A stretch of DNA of 58,237 bases from Hydrogenophilaceae bacterium (GTDB lineage Bacteria; Pseudomonadota; Gammaproteobacteria; Burkholderiales; Thiobacillaceae), in NCBI GenBank assembly GCA_024709485.1, contig JANJWO010000046.1, positions 1 to 58,237 of the forward strand, given 5' to 3'. Under the pieces are notes generated by a model. That model saw only the letters and a list, made by a program, of their open reading frames with translations. It was not told where the DNA came from and did no database searches. Shown here piece by piece: positions 30,092 through 38,310 of the stretch (within the stretch, counting starts at the first letter, position 1; each line of letters starts with the position of its first letter). Both the position numbers and the translations under genes were made by a program.

Positions 30092-30142
30092 TGAAAAACT
30101 ATAACCCATCCGCCGGATTTTTTGTCATCCGCGCAATGCGGT

Positions 30143-30148
30143 TAAAAT
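30143..30148 (+). promoter_or_regulatory. -10 element of the btuB transcript
   Basis: TAAAAT at 30143-30148 lies 7 nt before the predicted 5' edge of the cobalamin riboswitch. A TTGTCA at 30122-30127 is the best -35, but the 15-bp spacer is short. Confidence 0.5.
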
Positions 30149-30154
30149 GCGCGC

Positions 30155-30340
30155 TTCAGGTGCCCCGCCCGACTTCACGCGGCCGGGGTTAAACGGGAAA
30201 CAGGTGCGGCCTCAATTCAAGCCCAATCCTGTGCTGCCCCCGCAACGGTCAGCAGGCGCGGGTGCGCCCACACGCCACTGGGAGGTTTCCGGGAAGGCGG
30301 CGCATCAAATCCTGCGAGCCCGGATACCGGCCTGGAACGG
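30155..30340 (+). promoter_or_regulatory. Cobalamin (B12) riboswitch
   Basis: The conserved elements of the AdoCbl riboswitch are present in order: CAGGTGCC at the 5' end, GGTTAAACGGGAAACAGGTG, the B12 box GCCCCCGCAACGGTC around 30236-30250, CACTGGGAGGTTTCCGGGAAGG, and the closing GCGAGCCCGGATACCGGCCTG. It lies directly upstream of btuB. Binding of adenosylcobalamin would repress expression, probably by hiding the ribosome binding site in the region after 30340, since no T-rich terminator is visible before the ATG. Confidence 0.97.
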
Positions 30341-30402
30341 CTATTTGCCGCCCCCAACCCGCCAGCGGGGACCCTGGCGCTGAAAACAGGAATTACATCA
30401 TC

Positions 30403-32475
30403 ATGCCGTACCGTCCTGCCGCGCTTGCCGCGGCGCTAGCCATTGCCTTGCCCATTCATGCCGAAGACGTGCCTGTCTTTTTCGGCGAAACCATCGTTGT
30501 AACGCCAACCCGCTTCCAGGATTCCGCGAGCGACCGCGCGGCCAATGTCACGGTCATTACCCGCGCGGAACTCGAGCGCAACCCGGCGCAGACGCTGCCG
30601 GAAATCCTGCAAGACTACGCCGGCATCGGCATGCGCGACCTGTTCGGCAACAACGCCGCCAACAGCACGGTGGACATGCGCGGGTTCGGCGCCGCGGCCG
30701 ACCAGAACACCCTGGTGCTGGTGGACGGCGTGCGGCAGAACGACATTGACTTGTCCGGCGTGGTCTGGACCTCCATCCCGCTGTCGGCCGTCGAGCGCAT
30801 CGAGATTGTGCGCGGCGGCAACAGCGTGCTGCACGGATCCGGCGCCGTCGGCGGCGTCATCAACATCATTACCCGCTCGCCCATCGGCAAGCCGGCCGAG
30901 GCCGGCTTTGGCATCCGCGCCGGTAGTTACGCAACGCGCGATATCCAGGTTTTCGGCAGCATGGCCGGCGACCAGGCGGGCTTGAGGCTTACCGCCAAGC
31001 ATTACGAGTCGGATGGTTATCGCGACAACAACCGGAACGAACAGGACAGCTTCTATGGCGATGCGCGCTGGAAGTTGAGCCAGGGCGAGCTGATTCTCAA
31101 GTTTGGCGCGGACACGCAGGACACTCGCCTTCCCGGACAGCGTTTCGTGCAGCCCAGCATCGGCTTGAACGAGCTGACCGACCCGCAAGGTACATCGACG
31201 CCCAACGACTGGTCGAAGCGCGACGGCTGGCAGCTCGCGCTGACGGGCGATTTCAGGCTGGGCGGCCACGATGCCGTGGTCGACCTCGCCTACCGCCACA
31301 AGGCGCAGGACTCCTATTTCGATTACGGCTATGGCTATGCATCCAAGCCGGAGAGTGTGCTTGGCATGCTGACCTTGTCGCCGCGCATCAAGTTCAACTT
31401 CGACCAGCCGGCGGCGCAGCACGCGCTGACCGTCGGGGCTGACCTGGCGCAATGGGACTACGATCTGACGGCCGCCGAGTTGTCCCCCGCGGGCGTGTCG
31501 ACCAACCGAGTCAATGCCAGGCAGCGCAACGCAGCCGTGTACGTGAAGGATGATCTGCGGCTCGGCCCGGCGCTCAGTCTGCTGGGCGGGGCGAGGATCG
31601 AGCAGTTCTCAATTCGCGGAGACGACCGCTACCGCAGCACGGACCCGTTCGGTTTCGGTTCCGCCGCGCCCGCGGGCAGCCAGGACGAACGCGAATACGC
31701 CTGGGAACTGGGCCTGCGCTATCGCCTGGGCGCGGGACAGTCGGTGTTTGCCAAGGCCGGCAGGAGCTTCCGCTTCGCCACGGTGGACGAGGTGTATGAA
31801 TACGCGCCCAGCTATGCGCACGAGTTCCAGTTTCTCAAGCCGCAAACCGCGCACGATCTGCAGCTCGGATGGGAAGCCGGCACGGCCAGACAAGGCGCGC
31901 GCGCGGCGCTCTACTACATGCGCGTCCGGGACGAAATTCATCTCGACCCCTACAACGCCGGCATCGGCAATACAAATCTCCCGCCTTTGCAGCGATACGG
32001 TTTGGAACTCGAAGGACGAAAGATCTGGGGTCCGGTACATGTTTCGGCCGCTTACACCCTGGCCCATGCGAAATTCACCGGGGGGTATTTTGATGACCTA
32101 AGCGGCACTGGCACGCTGGTGAGTCTAGACGGCAACAACGTGCCGCTTGTTCCGCGGCACAAGCTATCGGCGAACATCGCCTGGAGGATGTCGCCATCGC
32201 TAAGGCTGCTGACCTCCGCCAACTACGTTAGCGACCAATACATGGACAATGACGAACCCAACACGTTGGGAAGGAAAATTCCGGCCTATGCAGTGGTCGA
32301 TGCCCGACTGGAGTTCAAGTCGGGCAACTGGACCTTGGCGGCAATGGCGAACAATCTGTTTGACGAAGCCTATTACACCTACGCCGTGCGCAGTCAATTC
32401 ACCTCCGACCGTTACGCCGCCTATCCGCTGCCGGGGCGAAATTTCTTCTTGCAGCTGGCCTACGCGCCGAAATAA
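30403..32475 (+). CDS. btuB: TonB-dependent vitamin B12 receptor
   Basis: The 690-residue outer-membrane protein imports cobalamin with energy from TonB. A signal peptide (MPYRPAALAAALAIALPIHA) is followed by a TonB box (ETIVVTPTR), the plug domain (RAELERNPAQTLPEILQDYAG, VDGVRQNDIDLSGV, ERIEIVRGGNSVLHGSGAVGGVINI) and a 22-stranded barrel that ends in an aromatic-rich strand closing YAPK. The specific B12 call comes from the riboswitch in its leader; the ATG at 30403 is after the riboswitch, whereas the open frame starts within it and was rejected. The last 16 nt overlap the convergent CapA-like gene. Confidence 0.95.
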   Translation: MPYRPAALAAALAIALPIHAEDVPVFFGETIVVTPTRFQDSASDRAANVTVITRAELERNPAQTLPEILQDYAGIGMRDLFGNNAANSTVDMRGFGAAADQNTLVLVDGVRQNDIDLSGVVWTSIPLSAVERIEIVRGGNSVLHGSGAVGGVINIITRSPIGKPAEAGFGIRAGSYATRDIQVFGSMAGDQAGLRLTAKHYESDGYRDNNRNEQDSFYGDARWKLSQGELILKFGADTQDTRLPGQRFVQPSIGLNELTDPQGTSTPNDWSKRDGWQLALTGDFRLGGHDAVVDLAYRHKAQDSYFDYGYGYASKPESVLGMLTLSPRIKFNFDQPAAQHALTVGADLAQWDYDLTAAELSPAGVSTNRVNARQRNAAVYVKDDLRLGPALSLLGGARIEQFSIRGDDRYRSTDPFGFGSAAPAGSQDEREYAWELGLRYRLGAGQSVFAKAGRSFRFATVDEVYEYAPSYAHEFQFLKPQTAHDLQLGWEAGTARQGARAALYYMRVRDEIHLDPYNAGIGNTNLPPLQRYGLELEGRKIWGPVHVSAAYTLAHAKFTGGYFDDLSGTGTLVSLDGNNVPLVPRHKLSANIAWRMSPSLRLLTSANYVSDQYMDNDEPNTLGRKIPAYAVVDARLEFKSGNWTLAAMANNLFDEAYYTYAVRSQFTSDRYAAYPLPGRNFFLQLAYAPK

Positions 32476-33662
32476 GGCTCACTCTCCCAGCGCAACTGCA
32501 GCGTGCGGTCGGGCGCCAGCTCGACCCGGCTGCCGAGGTGCCTGCATTCGTCATCCAGCCTGTGCGTCAGCCATGCGGCCTCCTCCTGCGAGGAGGCGTT
32601 CAGCCGCAGGCGCCGTCGCGTCACCGCCCGCATGGCGAGTTTCTGTAAATGCCCGCTGCCGTCGAGCGTCGCGAAATACATGAGGCCGAGTTCGCCGCGG
32701 TAGAGGTCATGGCCGGAAATGCCTTCGTAGTCGTTGATGAGGTCGCCGCAGCCATACAGGATGAGCTTGCCGCGATGCACCTCGATGGCGCGCGGATGAT
32801 GGCTGGAATGACCGTGCACCACGTCGACGCCGGCCGCGTCGACGAGGGCGCGGGCGAAGCGGCGCTGCGCCCCGGGAATGTCGTAGCCCCAGTTGTCGCC
32901 CCAGTGCAGCGAGGCGACGACAAGATCGCCGGGGCGCTTGGCCGCGCGCACCGCGCCGGCGATTGCTTCCACGCTGCGGTTGGACAGGTCTTCCAGGAAA
33001 TTGACGCCGGGACGGTCCATGCCGGCGGCCCAGGACTTGGGCACGCCGCTGCTGTCCAGCCCCCACGCGAAGACCAGCACACGACGGCCGTTGCGCGCCA
33101 GCACGGCGGGACGCGAGGCGGCCGCGCTGTTTTCGCCGGCGCCGGAAAATTTCAGGCCGGCCTTGGCCAGGGCGCCCAGGGTGTCGGCAAGGCCCGCATA
33201 GCCCCAGTCCAGCACATGATTGTTGGCCAGCACGCAGCAGTCGAGTTTGGCGATGGCGAGGCAAGCCAGGTTGCCGGGGTGCATGCGGTACTGGATGCCC
33301 TTGCCCGGCCAGGGCTCGCCGCGCGCGGTGACGGCGGTCTCCAGGTTGACGATGCGGAAGTCCGGTGCCTGGCGCTCCAGCTCGGCCAGCGCCTCGCCCC
33401 ACGGATAGGCGTAGTCGAAGGGCGGCGCCAGCGGGCCGTTGCGCGCCGCGGCCAGGGCCACATAGTCGCGCGCGGATTTGAGATAGCCTTCGTAAATGCG
33501 GGGATCGGCGGGATGCGGCAGGATCTGGTCGATGCCGCGCCCGCTCATCACGTCGCCGCCGAGAAATAGCGTGATCGTCTGCATGCCCCTTGCTTCTGCG
33601 CCTGTCCGCGCAAGCGCGGCCAGCATCGCCGCGCCCGCCGCCAGAACATTCCGCCGCTTCAT
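32460..33662 (-). CDS. CapA-family metallophosphatase-like protein
   Basis: The 400-residue protein starts with a signal-like stretch (MKRRNVLAAGAAMLAALART) whose double arginine could allow Tat export. The CapA/PGA_cap domain is clear: FLGGDVMSGRGIDQ, NLETAVTARGEPWPGKG, VLANNHVLDWGYAGL, SLHWGDNWGYDIP and VHGHSSHHPRAIE, which hold the metal-binding D, N and H residues of the calcineurin-like fold. The family founder acts in poly-gamma-glutamate capsule synthesis, but many members stand alone like this one, with unknown substrate. It is convergent with btuB and overlaps it by 16 nt. Confidence 0.88.
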   Translation of the reverse strand: MKRRNVLAAGAAMLAALARTGAEARGMQTITLFLGGDVMSGRGIDQILPHPADPRIYEGYLKSARDYVALAAARNGPLAPPFDYAYPWGEALAELERQAPDFRIVNLETAVTARGEPWPGKGIQYRMHPGNLACLAIAKLDCCVLANNHVLDWGYAGLADTLGALAKAGLKFSGAGENSAAASRPAVLARNGRRVLVFAWGLDSSGVPKSWAAGMDRPGVNFLEDLSNRSVEAIAGAVRAAKRPGDLVVASLHWGDNWGYDIPGAQRRFARALVDAAGVDVVHGHSSHHPRAIEVHRGKLILYGCGDLINDYEGISGHDLYRGELGLMYFATLDGSGHLQKLAMRAVTRRRLRLNASSQEEAAWLTHRLDDECRHLGSRVELAPDRTLQLRWESEPYFGA

Positions 33663-33746
33663 GAACAGCCCCTTGTTTCCAGCATAGATGATCGAAAGCG
33701 TCCCGCCTGCTGCGCTACAATGCGCCTATTCCTTCAGGAGACCGAC

Positions 33747-34304
33747 ATGACACTGTCCACCCCACGCCGCCTGTTACTGCTGCTCGCGCTGGCGCTGGCC
33801 GTTGGCGCCACCCGCGCGAGCCATTTCGGCACCAGCGAACTGCTGCCCGACGCCAGCCTGGCCGTGTTCCTGCTGGGGGGCATGCTGCTCGGCAGCTGGC
33901 AGTGCTTCGCGCTCTTGTGCGCGGTGGCGTTCGGCGCCGACGTGCTGTCGGCGCAAACCGCCGAAGAGGCCGGCTGGTGCCTGACCCCGGCCTATTGGGG
34001 GCTGCTGCCGACCTATGCGGTGCTGTGGCTGGCCGGCCGCAAGCTGGGCAAGTGCGACGGCCCGTCCTTCGTGCGCGATGCCGGCATCGGCGTGGGCGCG
34101 GTCGCGCTCGCCTTCGTCATCTCCAACGCCACCTGGTTCGCCTTCTCCAGCACCCTGGGCGGCATGCATGCCGCCGAGTTCACGCTGGCGGTGGCGAAGT
34201 ACTTCCCGCCCTATCTGGGCAGCGCCATGCTGTATCTGGCGCCGCTGTGGCTGGGCTGGAAGCTGGCGCGCAGGGTTGCGGAAAGCAAGGCGGCCAGTCA
34301 CTGA
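33747..34304 (+). CDS. Small polytopic membrane protein, possible ECF-type S component
   Basis: The product is 185 residues from the ATG at 33747, which has a good ribosome binding site (CAGGAGA); an upstream in-frame ATG at 33720 has none. Five or six hydrophobic segments are seen. The N-terminal third (LALAVGATRASHFGTSELLPDASLAVFLLGGMLLG) resembles small vitamin-transporter-like membrane proteins (DUF6580 type, sometimes annotated as cobalamin transporters). Its nearness to riboswitch-controlled btuB is compatible with such a role, but the capA-like gene lies between and no riboswitch precedes this gene. Function is not assigned. Confidence 0.5.
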   Translation: MTLSTPRRLLLLLALALAVGATRASHFGTSELLPDASLAVFLLGGMLLGSWQCFALLCAVAFGADVLSAQTAEEAGWCLTPAYWGLLPTYAVLWLAGRKLGKCDGPSFVRDAGIGVGAVALAFVISNATWFAFSSTLGGMHAAEFTLAVAKYFPPYLGSAMLYLAPLWLGWKLARRVAESKAASH

Positions 34305-35215
34305 AGCCGCCGCCGTACCTCGGGCGCTTCGCGCCCTCGCCCACGGGGCCATTGCATTTCGGCTCGCTCATCGCCGCGGTGGGCAGCTATCTCGATGCGC
34401 GCGCACACAGCGGCCGCTGGCTGCTGCGCATGGAGGACGTGGATGAGCCGCGCTGCAGCCAGGCCCATGCCGACGAGATCCTGCGCGTGCTCGACGCCTA
34501 CGGCTTCGAATGGGACGGCGAGGTCGTCTACCAAAGCCGGCGCAAGGCGCTGTATCAGGCCGCACTCGAACGCCTGGCCGACGCCGGCCACGCCTACCCC
34601 TGCGCCTGTTCGCGCCGGGAAATCGCCGACTCCTCCCTCGCCGGCCTCGACGGCCCGGTCTATCCCGGCACCTGCCGGGCCGGCCTGCATGGCCGCGCAG
34701 CGCGCGCCTGGCGCGTGCGGGTCGCGAATGCGCCGGTCTGCTTCGACGACCGCCTGCAGGGCCAGCACTGCCAGAACCTGGAAGCCGACATCGGCGATTT
34801 CGTCGTCAAGCGCGCCGACAAGCTGTTCGCCTACCAGCTTGCCGTGGTGGTGGACGACCATGAGCAGGGCATCACCGACGTCGTGCGCGGCGCCGACCTG
34901 CTCGCCTCCACGCCGAGACAGCTCCATCTGCAAAGATTGCTGGGCTATGCCACCCCTGCCTATCTGCACCTGCCGGTGGCGGTGAACGACGCCGGGCAGA
35001 AGCTCAGCAAGCAGACGCGGGCCGCGCCGCTGCAGGCGGGCGAGGCGGGACCGGCGCTGGTCGCGGCGCTGCGTTTCCTGGGGCAGAAACCCGAGGCTGC
35101 ACTGGCGCATGCGAAGGGGGCTGAAGTGCTGGCCTGGGCGGAGGAGAACTGGTCATTGCCGACGGATTTGAACAAAACATGGTTTTCCTCTGTGTCCTCC
35201 GTGCCCTCTGTGTGA
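34301..35215 (+). CDS. gluQ: Glutamyl-Q tRNA(Asp) synthetase
   Basis: GluQRS (YadB) attaches glutamate to queuosine in the anticodon of tRNA-Asp. The protein begins LKPPPYLGRFAPSPTGPLHFGSL, with the HIGH-like motif PLHFGS, a zinc site CACSRREI with a later CR pair, and a KMSKS-like KLSKQT; the anticodon-binding domain of true GluRS is absent. The start is uncertain: a CTG at 34301 overlaps the previous stop and has AAGGCGG upstream; the alternative is a GTG at 34247. The last nine residues (SSVSSVPSV) and the base T of the stop come from a 9-nt repeat arm of the CAGAGG family, so the C-terminus has been replaced or extended by repeat insertion. Confidence 0.88.
   Translation: MKPPPYLGRFAPSPTGPLHFGSLIAAVGSYLDARAHSGRWLLRMEDVDEPRCSQAHADEILRVLDAYGFEWDGEVVYQSRRKALYQAALERLADAGHAYPCACSRREIADSSLAGLDGPVYPGTCRAGLHGRAARAWRVRVANAPVCFDDRLQGQHCQNLEADIGDFVVKRADKLFAYQLAVVVDDHEQGITDVVRGADLLASTPRQLHLQRLLGYATPAYLHLPVAVNDAGQKLSKQTRAAPLQAGEAGPALVAALRFLGQKPEAALAHAKGAEVLAWAEENWSLPTDLNKTWFSSVSSVPSV
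35187..35213. repeat. Single arm of the 9-nt CAGAGG-unit repeat, inside gluQ end
   Basis: Three 9-nt units, CCTCTGTGT, CCTCCGTGC and CCTCTGTGT, match the right arm of the repeat at 3228-3254. The region after it is also similar (TGATAAAAAAAC against GTAAAAG). No opposing arm is visible nearby. It forms the final codons of gluQ. Confidence 0.75.
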
Positions 35216-35245
35216 TAAAAAAACCTTTTTAGAAAAAGACCGAAC

Positions 35246-35797
35246 ATGGCCCAACTACCCGATGCCGTCGAGCAGGTGCTGCGCCTGCATGCGGCTTTCA
35301 TCCACGGCGTGGCCAACGCCCTGCGCGACCGCAGCCAGCTGCCGCAGCTGCACGAACACCTCAAGGCCGCGGAGGCGGCGGGCTGGGGCCGGCTGGTCGG
35401 CGCGATCCGCCACATCGTCGACGGCCGCCGCGGCGAGGACATCAAGCTGGGGCTGGACGAGGAGGACCGCATCATCGTCGATGCCATCCTGCGCGCGATC
35501 GACAACCCCGCCACCCTGCCGCCGCTGCAGCCACCCGACGGCGCCGCCGCCGCGCCGGGCCTGGCGGCCATGGTCCATGCCGCCGGCAGCGGCGACGCCA
35601 AGGCGTTCGCCGCGCTTGCCAACATGGCCGAGCAGATGATGAAGGCCGGCGGCGACATGGCGCGCATGGGCGGCATCATGCGCCGCCTGGTCGACGGCGA
35701 ACGCGACGCCGACAAATTAACCAAGGGCATGGGCCCGCTGGGCCGGGAACTGGTGGTCAGCCTGCTGGAAGAATTGGCAAAACTGCGCAGCCATTAG
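35246..35797 (+). CDS. Hypothetical protein, alpha-helical
   Basis: I do not recognise this 183-residue protein. It has no signal peptide or membrane segment and is predicted mainly helical. Two parts are seen: an N-terminal region of about 90 residues ending EEDRIIVDAILRAIDNPATLP, and a C-terminal region rich in methionine and glycine (AEQMMKAGGDMARMGGIMRRLVDGERDADKL). Between them lies an alanine/proline linker. It is 30 bp after gluQ on the same strand. Codon use looks like the core genome. The C-terminal part could be a small protein-binding helical bundle; no function is inferred. Confidence 0.65.
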   Translation: MAQLPDAVEQVLRLHAAFIHGVANALRDRSQLPQLHEHLKAAEAAGWGRLVGAIRHIVDGRRGEDIKLGLDEEDRIIVDAILRAIDNPATLPPLQPPDGAAAAPGLAAMVHAAGSGDAKAFAALANMAEQMMKAGGDMARMGGIMRRLVDGERDADKLTKGMGPLGRELVVSLLEELAKLRSH

Positions 35798-35869
35798 CCA
35801 GTCAGGAAGGAATCGCTCGCTCCGCCTCGGCGGCTCAATGCTGCAGTGCTGAAAAGGATTGAACAGGAA

Positions 35870-36358
35870 TTAGCTGCAAAAACTTGCGTGGCCTGCACTA
35901 TCCAAGCTCTCGCGCGGCAGGGTGGTGGAAAACGATGGCACAAACCAGTTATTCACCTTGACGCTGGTAGTGGGGTCGATAAAGGGAATATATGTTTTAA
36001 ATGGAAGGCTGTTTTTCTTAATTGAAACCGTAACCCAGCGGCAAGGATTAGTGCCATCCTTGGTACAGCCCGATGGTTCATAGTCCACGGCAACCACGCC
36101 CGGGTCGGCCGGCAAATCGGGCATGATGCGCCTCATTTTGTTCAGGACCACGTCATGTACGCCAGCTCTGTCAATATCACAGACTACAGCTACGCGCGCG
36201 CCATAACGAGTGGCTTCCGCGGCGGAATTCCACGTGAATAAAACCCGCGCAAATTCGATCACCCCGAACAAGAGCATGAAGAAGAACAGGGATACAAGCG
36301 CGAATTCAACGGCGGCTACCCCCTTCTGCGCATAAAGGGGTTTACGTGGATTTTTCAT
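35870..36358 (-). CDS. TadE-like minor pilin (second module)
   Basis: The 162-residue product has an N-terminal type IV pilin-like segment, QKGVAAVEFALVSLFFFMLLFGVIEFARVLF, with a glycine, then E at +5 after the likely cleavage site, as in TadE/TadF pseudopilins, and TRYGARVAVV after it. The C-terminal part has cysteine pairs. It is the last gene of the tad locus, overlapping its upstream neighbour by 4 nt. The gene and the next two are visibly less GC-rich than the rest of the window. Confidence 0.85.
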   Translation of the reverse strand: MKNPRKPLYAQKGVAAVEFALVSLFFFMLLFGVIEFARVLFTWNSAAEATRYGARVAVVCDIDRAGVHDVVLNKMRRIMPDLPADPGVVAVDYEPSGCTKDGTNPCRWVTVSIKKNSLPFKTYIPFIDPTTSVKVNNWFVPSFSTTLPRESLDSAGHASFCS

Positions 36359-36930
36359 AGCGGCTGCCTCATCGTGATTTTGATGGGGTCGAAAGCCATG
36401 CTGGGGGCGCCGATGGAAACCTGGCCTCCGACCAGCCCGAGCATGAAGCTGGAGAAGATCGGCTGGAAACGATAGCCAACATTGATGTTGTCAGGCTGGG
36501 TGATTTTGACCGTTACCAGGTTGACCGTGCCGACAGGCGATGAAGGCGTGCCGGTAGCGACCCCGGAATGCTCCTCGCCAGGGCAGTCCGCTATGGTGGT
36601 TGCGTCGCAGATTCTGACCATGCTCGTCGTCAAGCCGGGAACGAGCGGATCGGCATCGACATCGGCACAGTCTATGTAGCCGCATACCGCCAGATTTTTT
36701 GCTTCGATATGGCCATGACCGGGAGTTTCAGCGGTCAAATAGCGGGCAGCATTACGCACAGATTTCACCAGTGTGTTGTATTGGTAGATGGCCCTGCCAT
36801 ATTCAACAACTCCGAATACCAGCATCAAGAGCGGGACGGCGAGAATTGCCAACTCGATGGTTGCCGTTCCGCGCTGCGATGGGCGCGGCCTGGAGGGATG
36901 AAAGCCAGGTTTGCGATTCATGTTTGTCAT
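36355..36930 (-). CDS. TadE-family minor pilin (second module)
   Basis: This 191-residue TadE-like protein has a pilin-type start, QRGTATIELAILAVPLLMLVFGVVEYGRAIYQY, followed by a soluble domain with ARYLTAETPGHGHIEAKNLAVCGYIDC. Pseudopilins of this kind are processed by the TadV peptidase and sit at the base or tip of the Flp pilus. It overlaps tadG and the next tadE by 4 nt on each side. The C-terminal half has the paired cysteines (CGYIDC; CDATTIADC) that suggest disulfides. Confidence 0.85.
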   Translation of the reverse strand: MTNMNRKPGFHPSRPRPSQRGTATIELAILAVPLLMLVFGVVEYGRAIYQYNTLVKSVRNAARYLTAETPGHGHIEAKNLAVCGYIDCADVDADPLVPGLTTSMVRICDATTIADCPGEEHSGVATGTPSSPVGTVNLVTVKITQPDNINVGYRFQPIFSSFMLGLVGGQVSIGAPSMAFDPIKITMRQPL

Positions 36931-38261
36931 TGCACCAGCCCGGGCACTTCAGCGCCGCCCCCGCCAGGCAGGCCGAAAGCGGGACAAGGGGAACCGGGGG
37001 TTCCCGCTATGCCAAGGTATTCCATGTATACGGTATCCCCCGGGCTGCCAACTGGGTGCAGCATCAGCACGCAGGCAAAGTCAGCTGAAAGAGTGGTGGT
37101 GTGGCCGGACCCCCACCCGCTGCAATCGACCACCGGGACAGAAACCACTCTTCTATCCACCGTTCCGGCATCGAGCGCTCCCTGATTTGTCTTGTACTGA
37201 TTGCCGATGTTATTCAAGCCGGTCTGGTTGTCGCCTTGATAAGGCGTATTGCTCTGGCGCTTGAGCAGAAAGTCGGCATATGCGTTTCGCTGGGTTGGCC
37301 AGGCCGCTACACCTTTGGCCGTTTTTGTATAGGCAAATCCGGTCTGATCGGGTACGGCGGGAGGATTGCCGTCAGGATAATAATTGCCTTGCCCCTGCCC
37401 CGGCTTGTATAGGCCGAACCGAGAGTTCCAGGCTTTCTCGGCCGCATCGGCCAGGCCCTCTTTCGCTGCCACGGTGGTGCCCGGAATTGTGCCGCAATAG
37501 CCTTTGACGATCAGGTCGGCCAGATCGCTGGCGCCATTCCCGACATCAGGAAATTGCAGCCAATTGAAACTGCCCGTTTCGCCGCCGCCACTATCGAATC
37601 TGCCGCTTCCCCATTCGCCGACGCAAAGGCCGTTACTGTCGAGGGTGCTCCCATCCAGGCACGTGCATTGAGAGGTCGTTGAATTAAATGGCGCCCAAGT
37701 CGGGCAGGTCGCTGCCGAGGGGACGGCCGGCGGGGTGAATTTGCAATATCCAATCGGCAAAACACACGGGGATTGGGAAGGCACCAGCGATGCGACTGCG
37801 GAGGCCTTGACGGTTTGCGATGAGAATCCCTGCACCACCATGAACAGAATTGGAATGTTGGGCCTGGAAATCGTGCATTTGACGTAATCCATGCTGGGTA
37901 TGTCAGAAGGGCTGATGCTTGCCCCGCTATTGTAAGTACCGCTCAAGGTGGCGCTATACGCGATGCTCAGTGTGGCCACGGCATCGGCAGGCTCGTCTTG
38001 AAAGTTTATTTCATTGCGCGAACCGCCAACCAGCATGCCGGCGGCATCTGCACGAATCAAGGAATCGGCGGCACCGTCCAGTTCCTTCGCCGCCGCCAGC
38101 GCGCAGGCGTCGGCCGCGTTCTGCAGTTCGGTCTTGATGACGAACATGCGGCCGAGATCGACCGCCAGGCCGATCATGCCGATCAGCACGGCGATGGACA
38201 GGGCGACGATGATGGCCACCGAGCCGCGTTGCGGGGCTGAATTTTTGTGGCGTGTGTTCAA
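36927..38261 (-). CDS. TadG-like protein (second module), cysteine-rich
   Basis: The 444-residue product begins with the TadG/Flp signature: QRGSVAIIVALSIAVLIGMIGLAVDLGRMFVIKTELQNAADACALAAAKEL, a membrane anchor with an ELQNAAD helix. The large C-terminal domain contains an unusual cysteine-rich part, including CPTWAPFNSTTSQCTCLDG and further cysteines around CGT, CSGWG, and C near the end. TadG proteins lie at the outer side of the pilus machine. It follows the tadD-like gene by about 50 bp and is overlapped by tadE. It is a distant paralogue of the tadG at 45224-46591 and differs in its C-terminal half. Confidence 0.85.
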   Translation of the reverse strand: MNTRHKNSAPQRGSVAIIVALSIAVLIGMIGLAVDLGRMFVIKTELQNAADACALAAAKELDGAADSLIRADAAGMLVGGSRNEINFQDEPADAVATLSIAYSATLSGTYNSGASISPSDIPSMDYVKCTISRPNIPILFMVVQGFSSQTVKASAVASLVPSQSPCVLPIGYCKFTPPAVPSAATCPTWAPFNSTTSQCTCLDGSTLDSNGLCVGEWGSGRFDSGGGETGSFNWLQFPDVGNGASDLADLIVKGYCGTIPGTTVAAKEGLADAAEKAWNSRFGLYKPGQGQGNYYPDGNPPAVPDQTGFAYTKTAKGVAAWPTQRNAYADFLLKRQSNTPYQGDNQTGLNNIGNQYKTNQGALDAGTVDRRVVSVPVVDCSGWGSGHTTTLSADFACVLMLHPVGSPGDTVYMEYLGIAGTPGSPCPAFGLPGGGGAEVPGLVQ

Positions 38262-38310
38262 TGTCGCTTCCGTAGGCTGTGGCGCTTCATCTCCTGTGGC
38301 CGGGGCGCCG

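Noticed and set aside
33902-34300. Upstream extension of gluQ to an ATG at 33902
   Set aside because: It would overlap the membrane protein gene in another frame for 400 nt, and the extra residues have no homology or structure typical of GluQRS.
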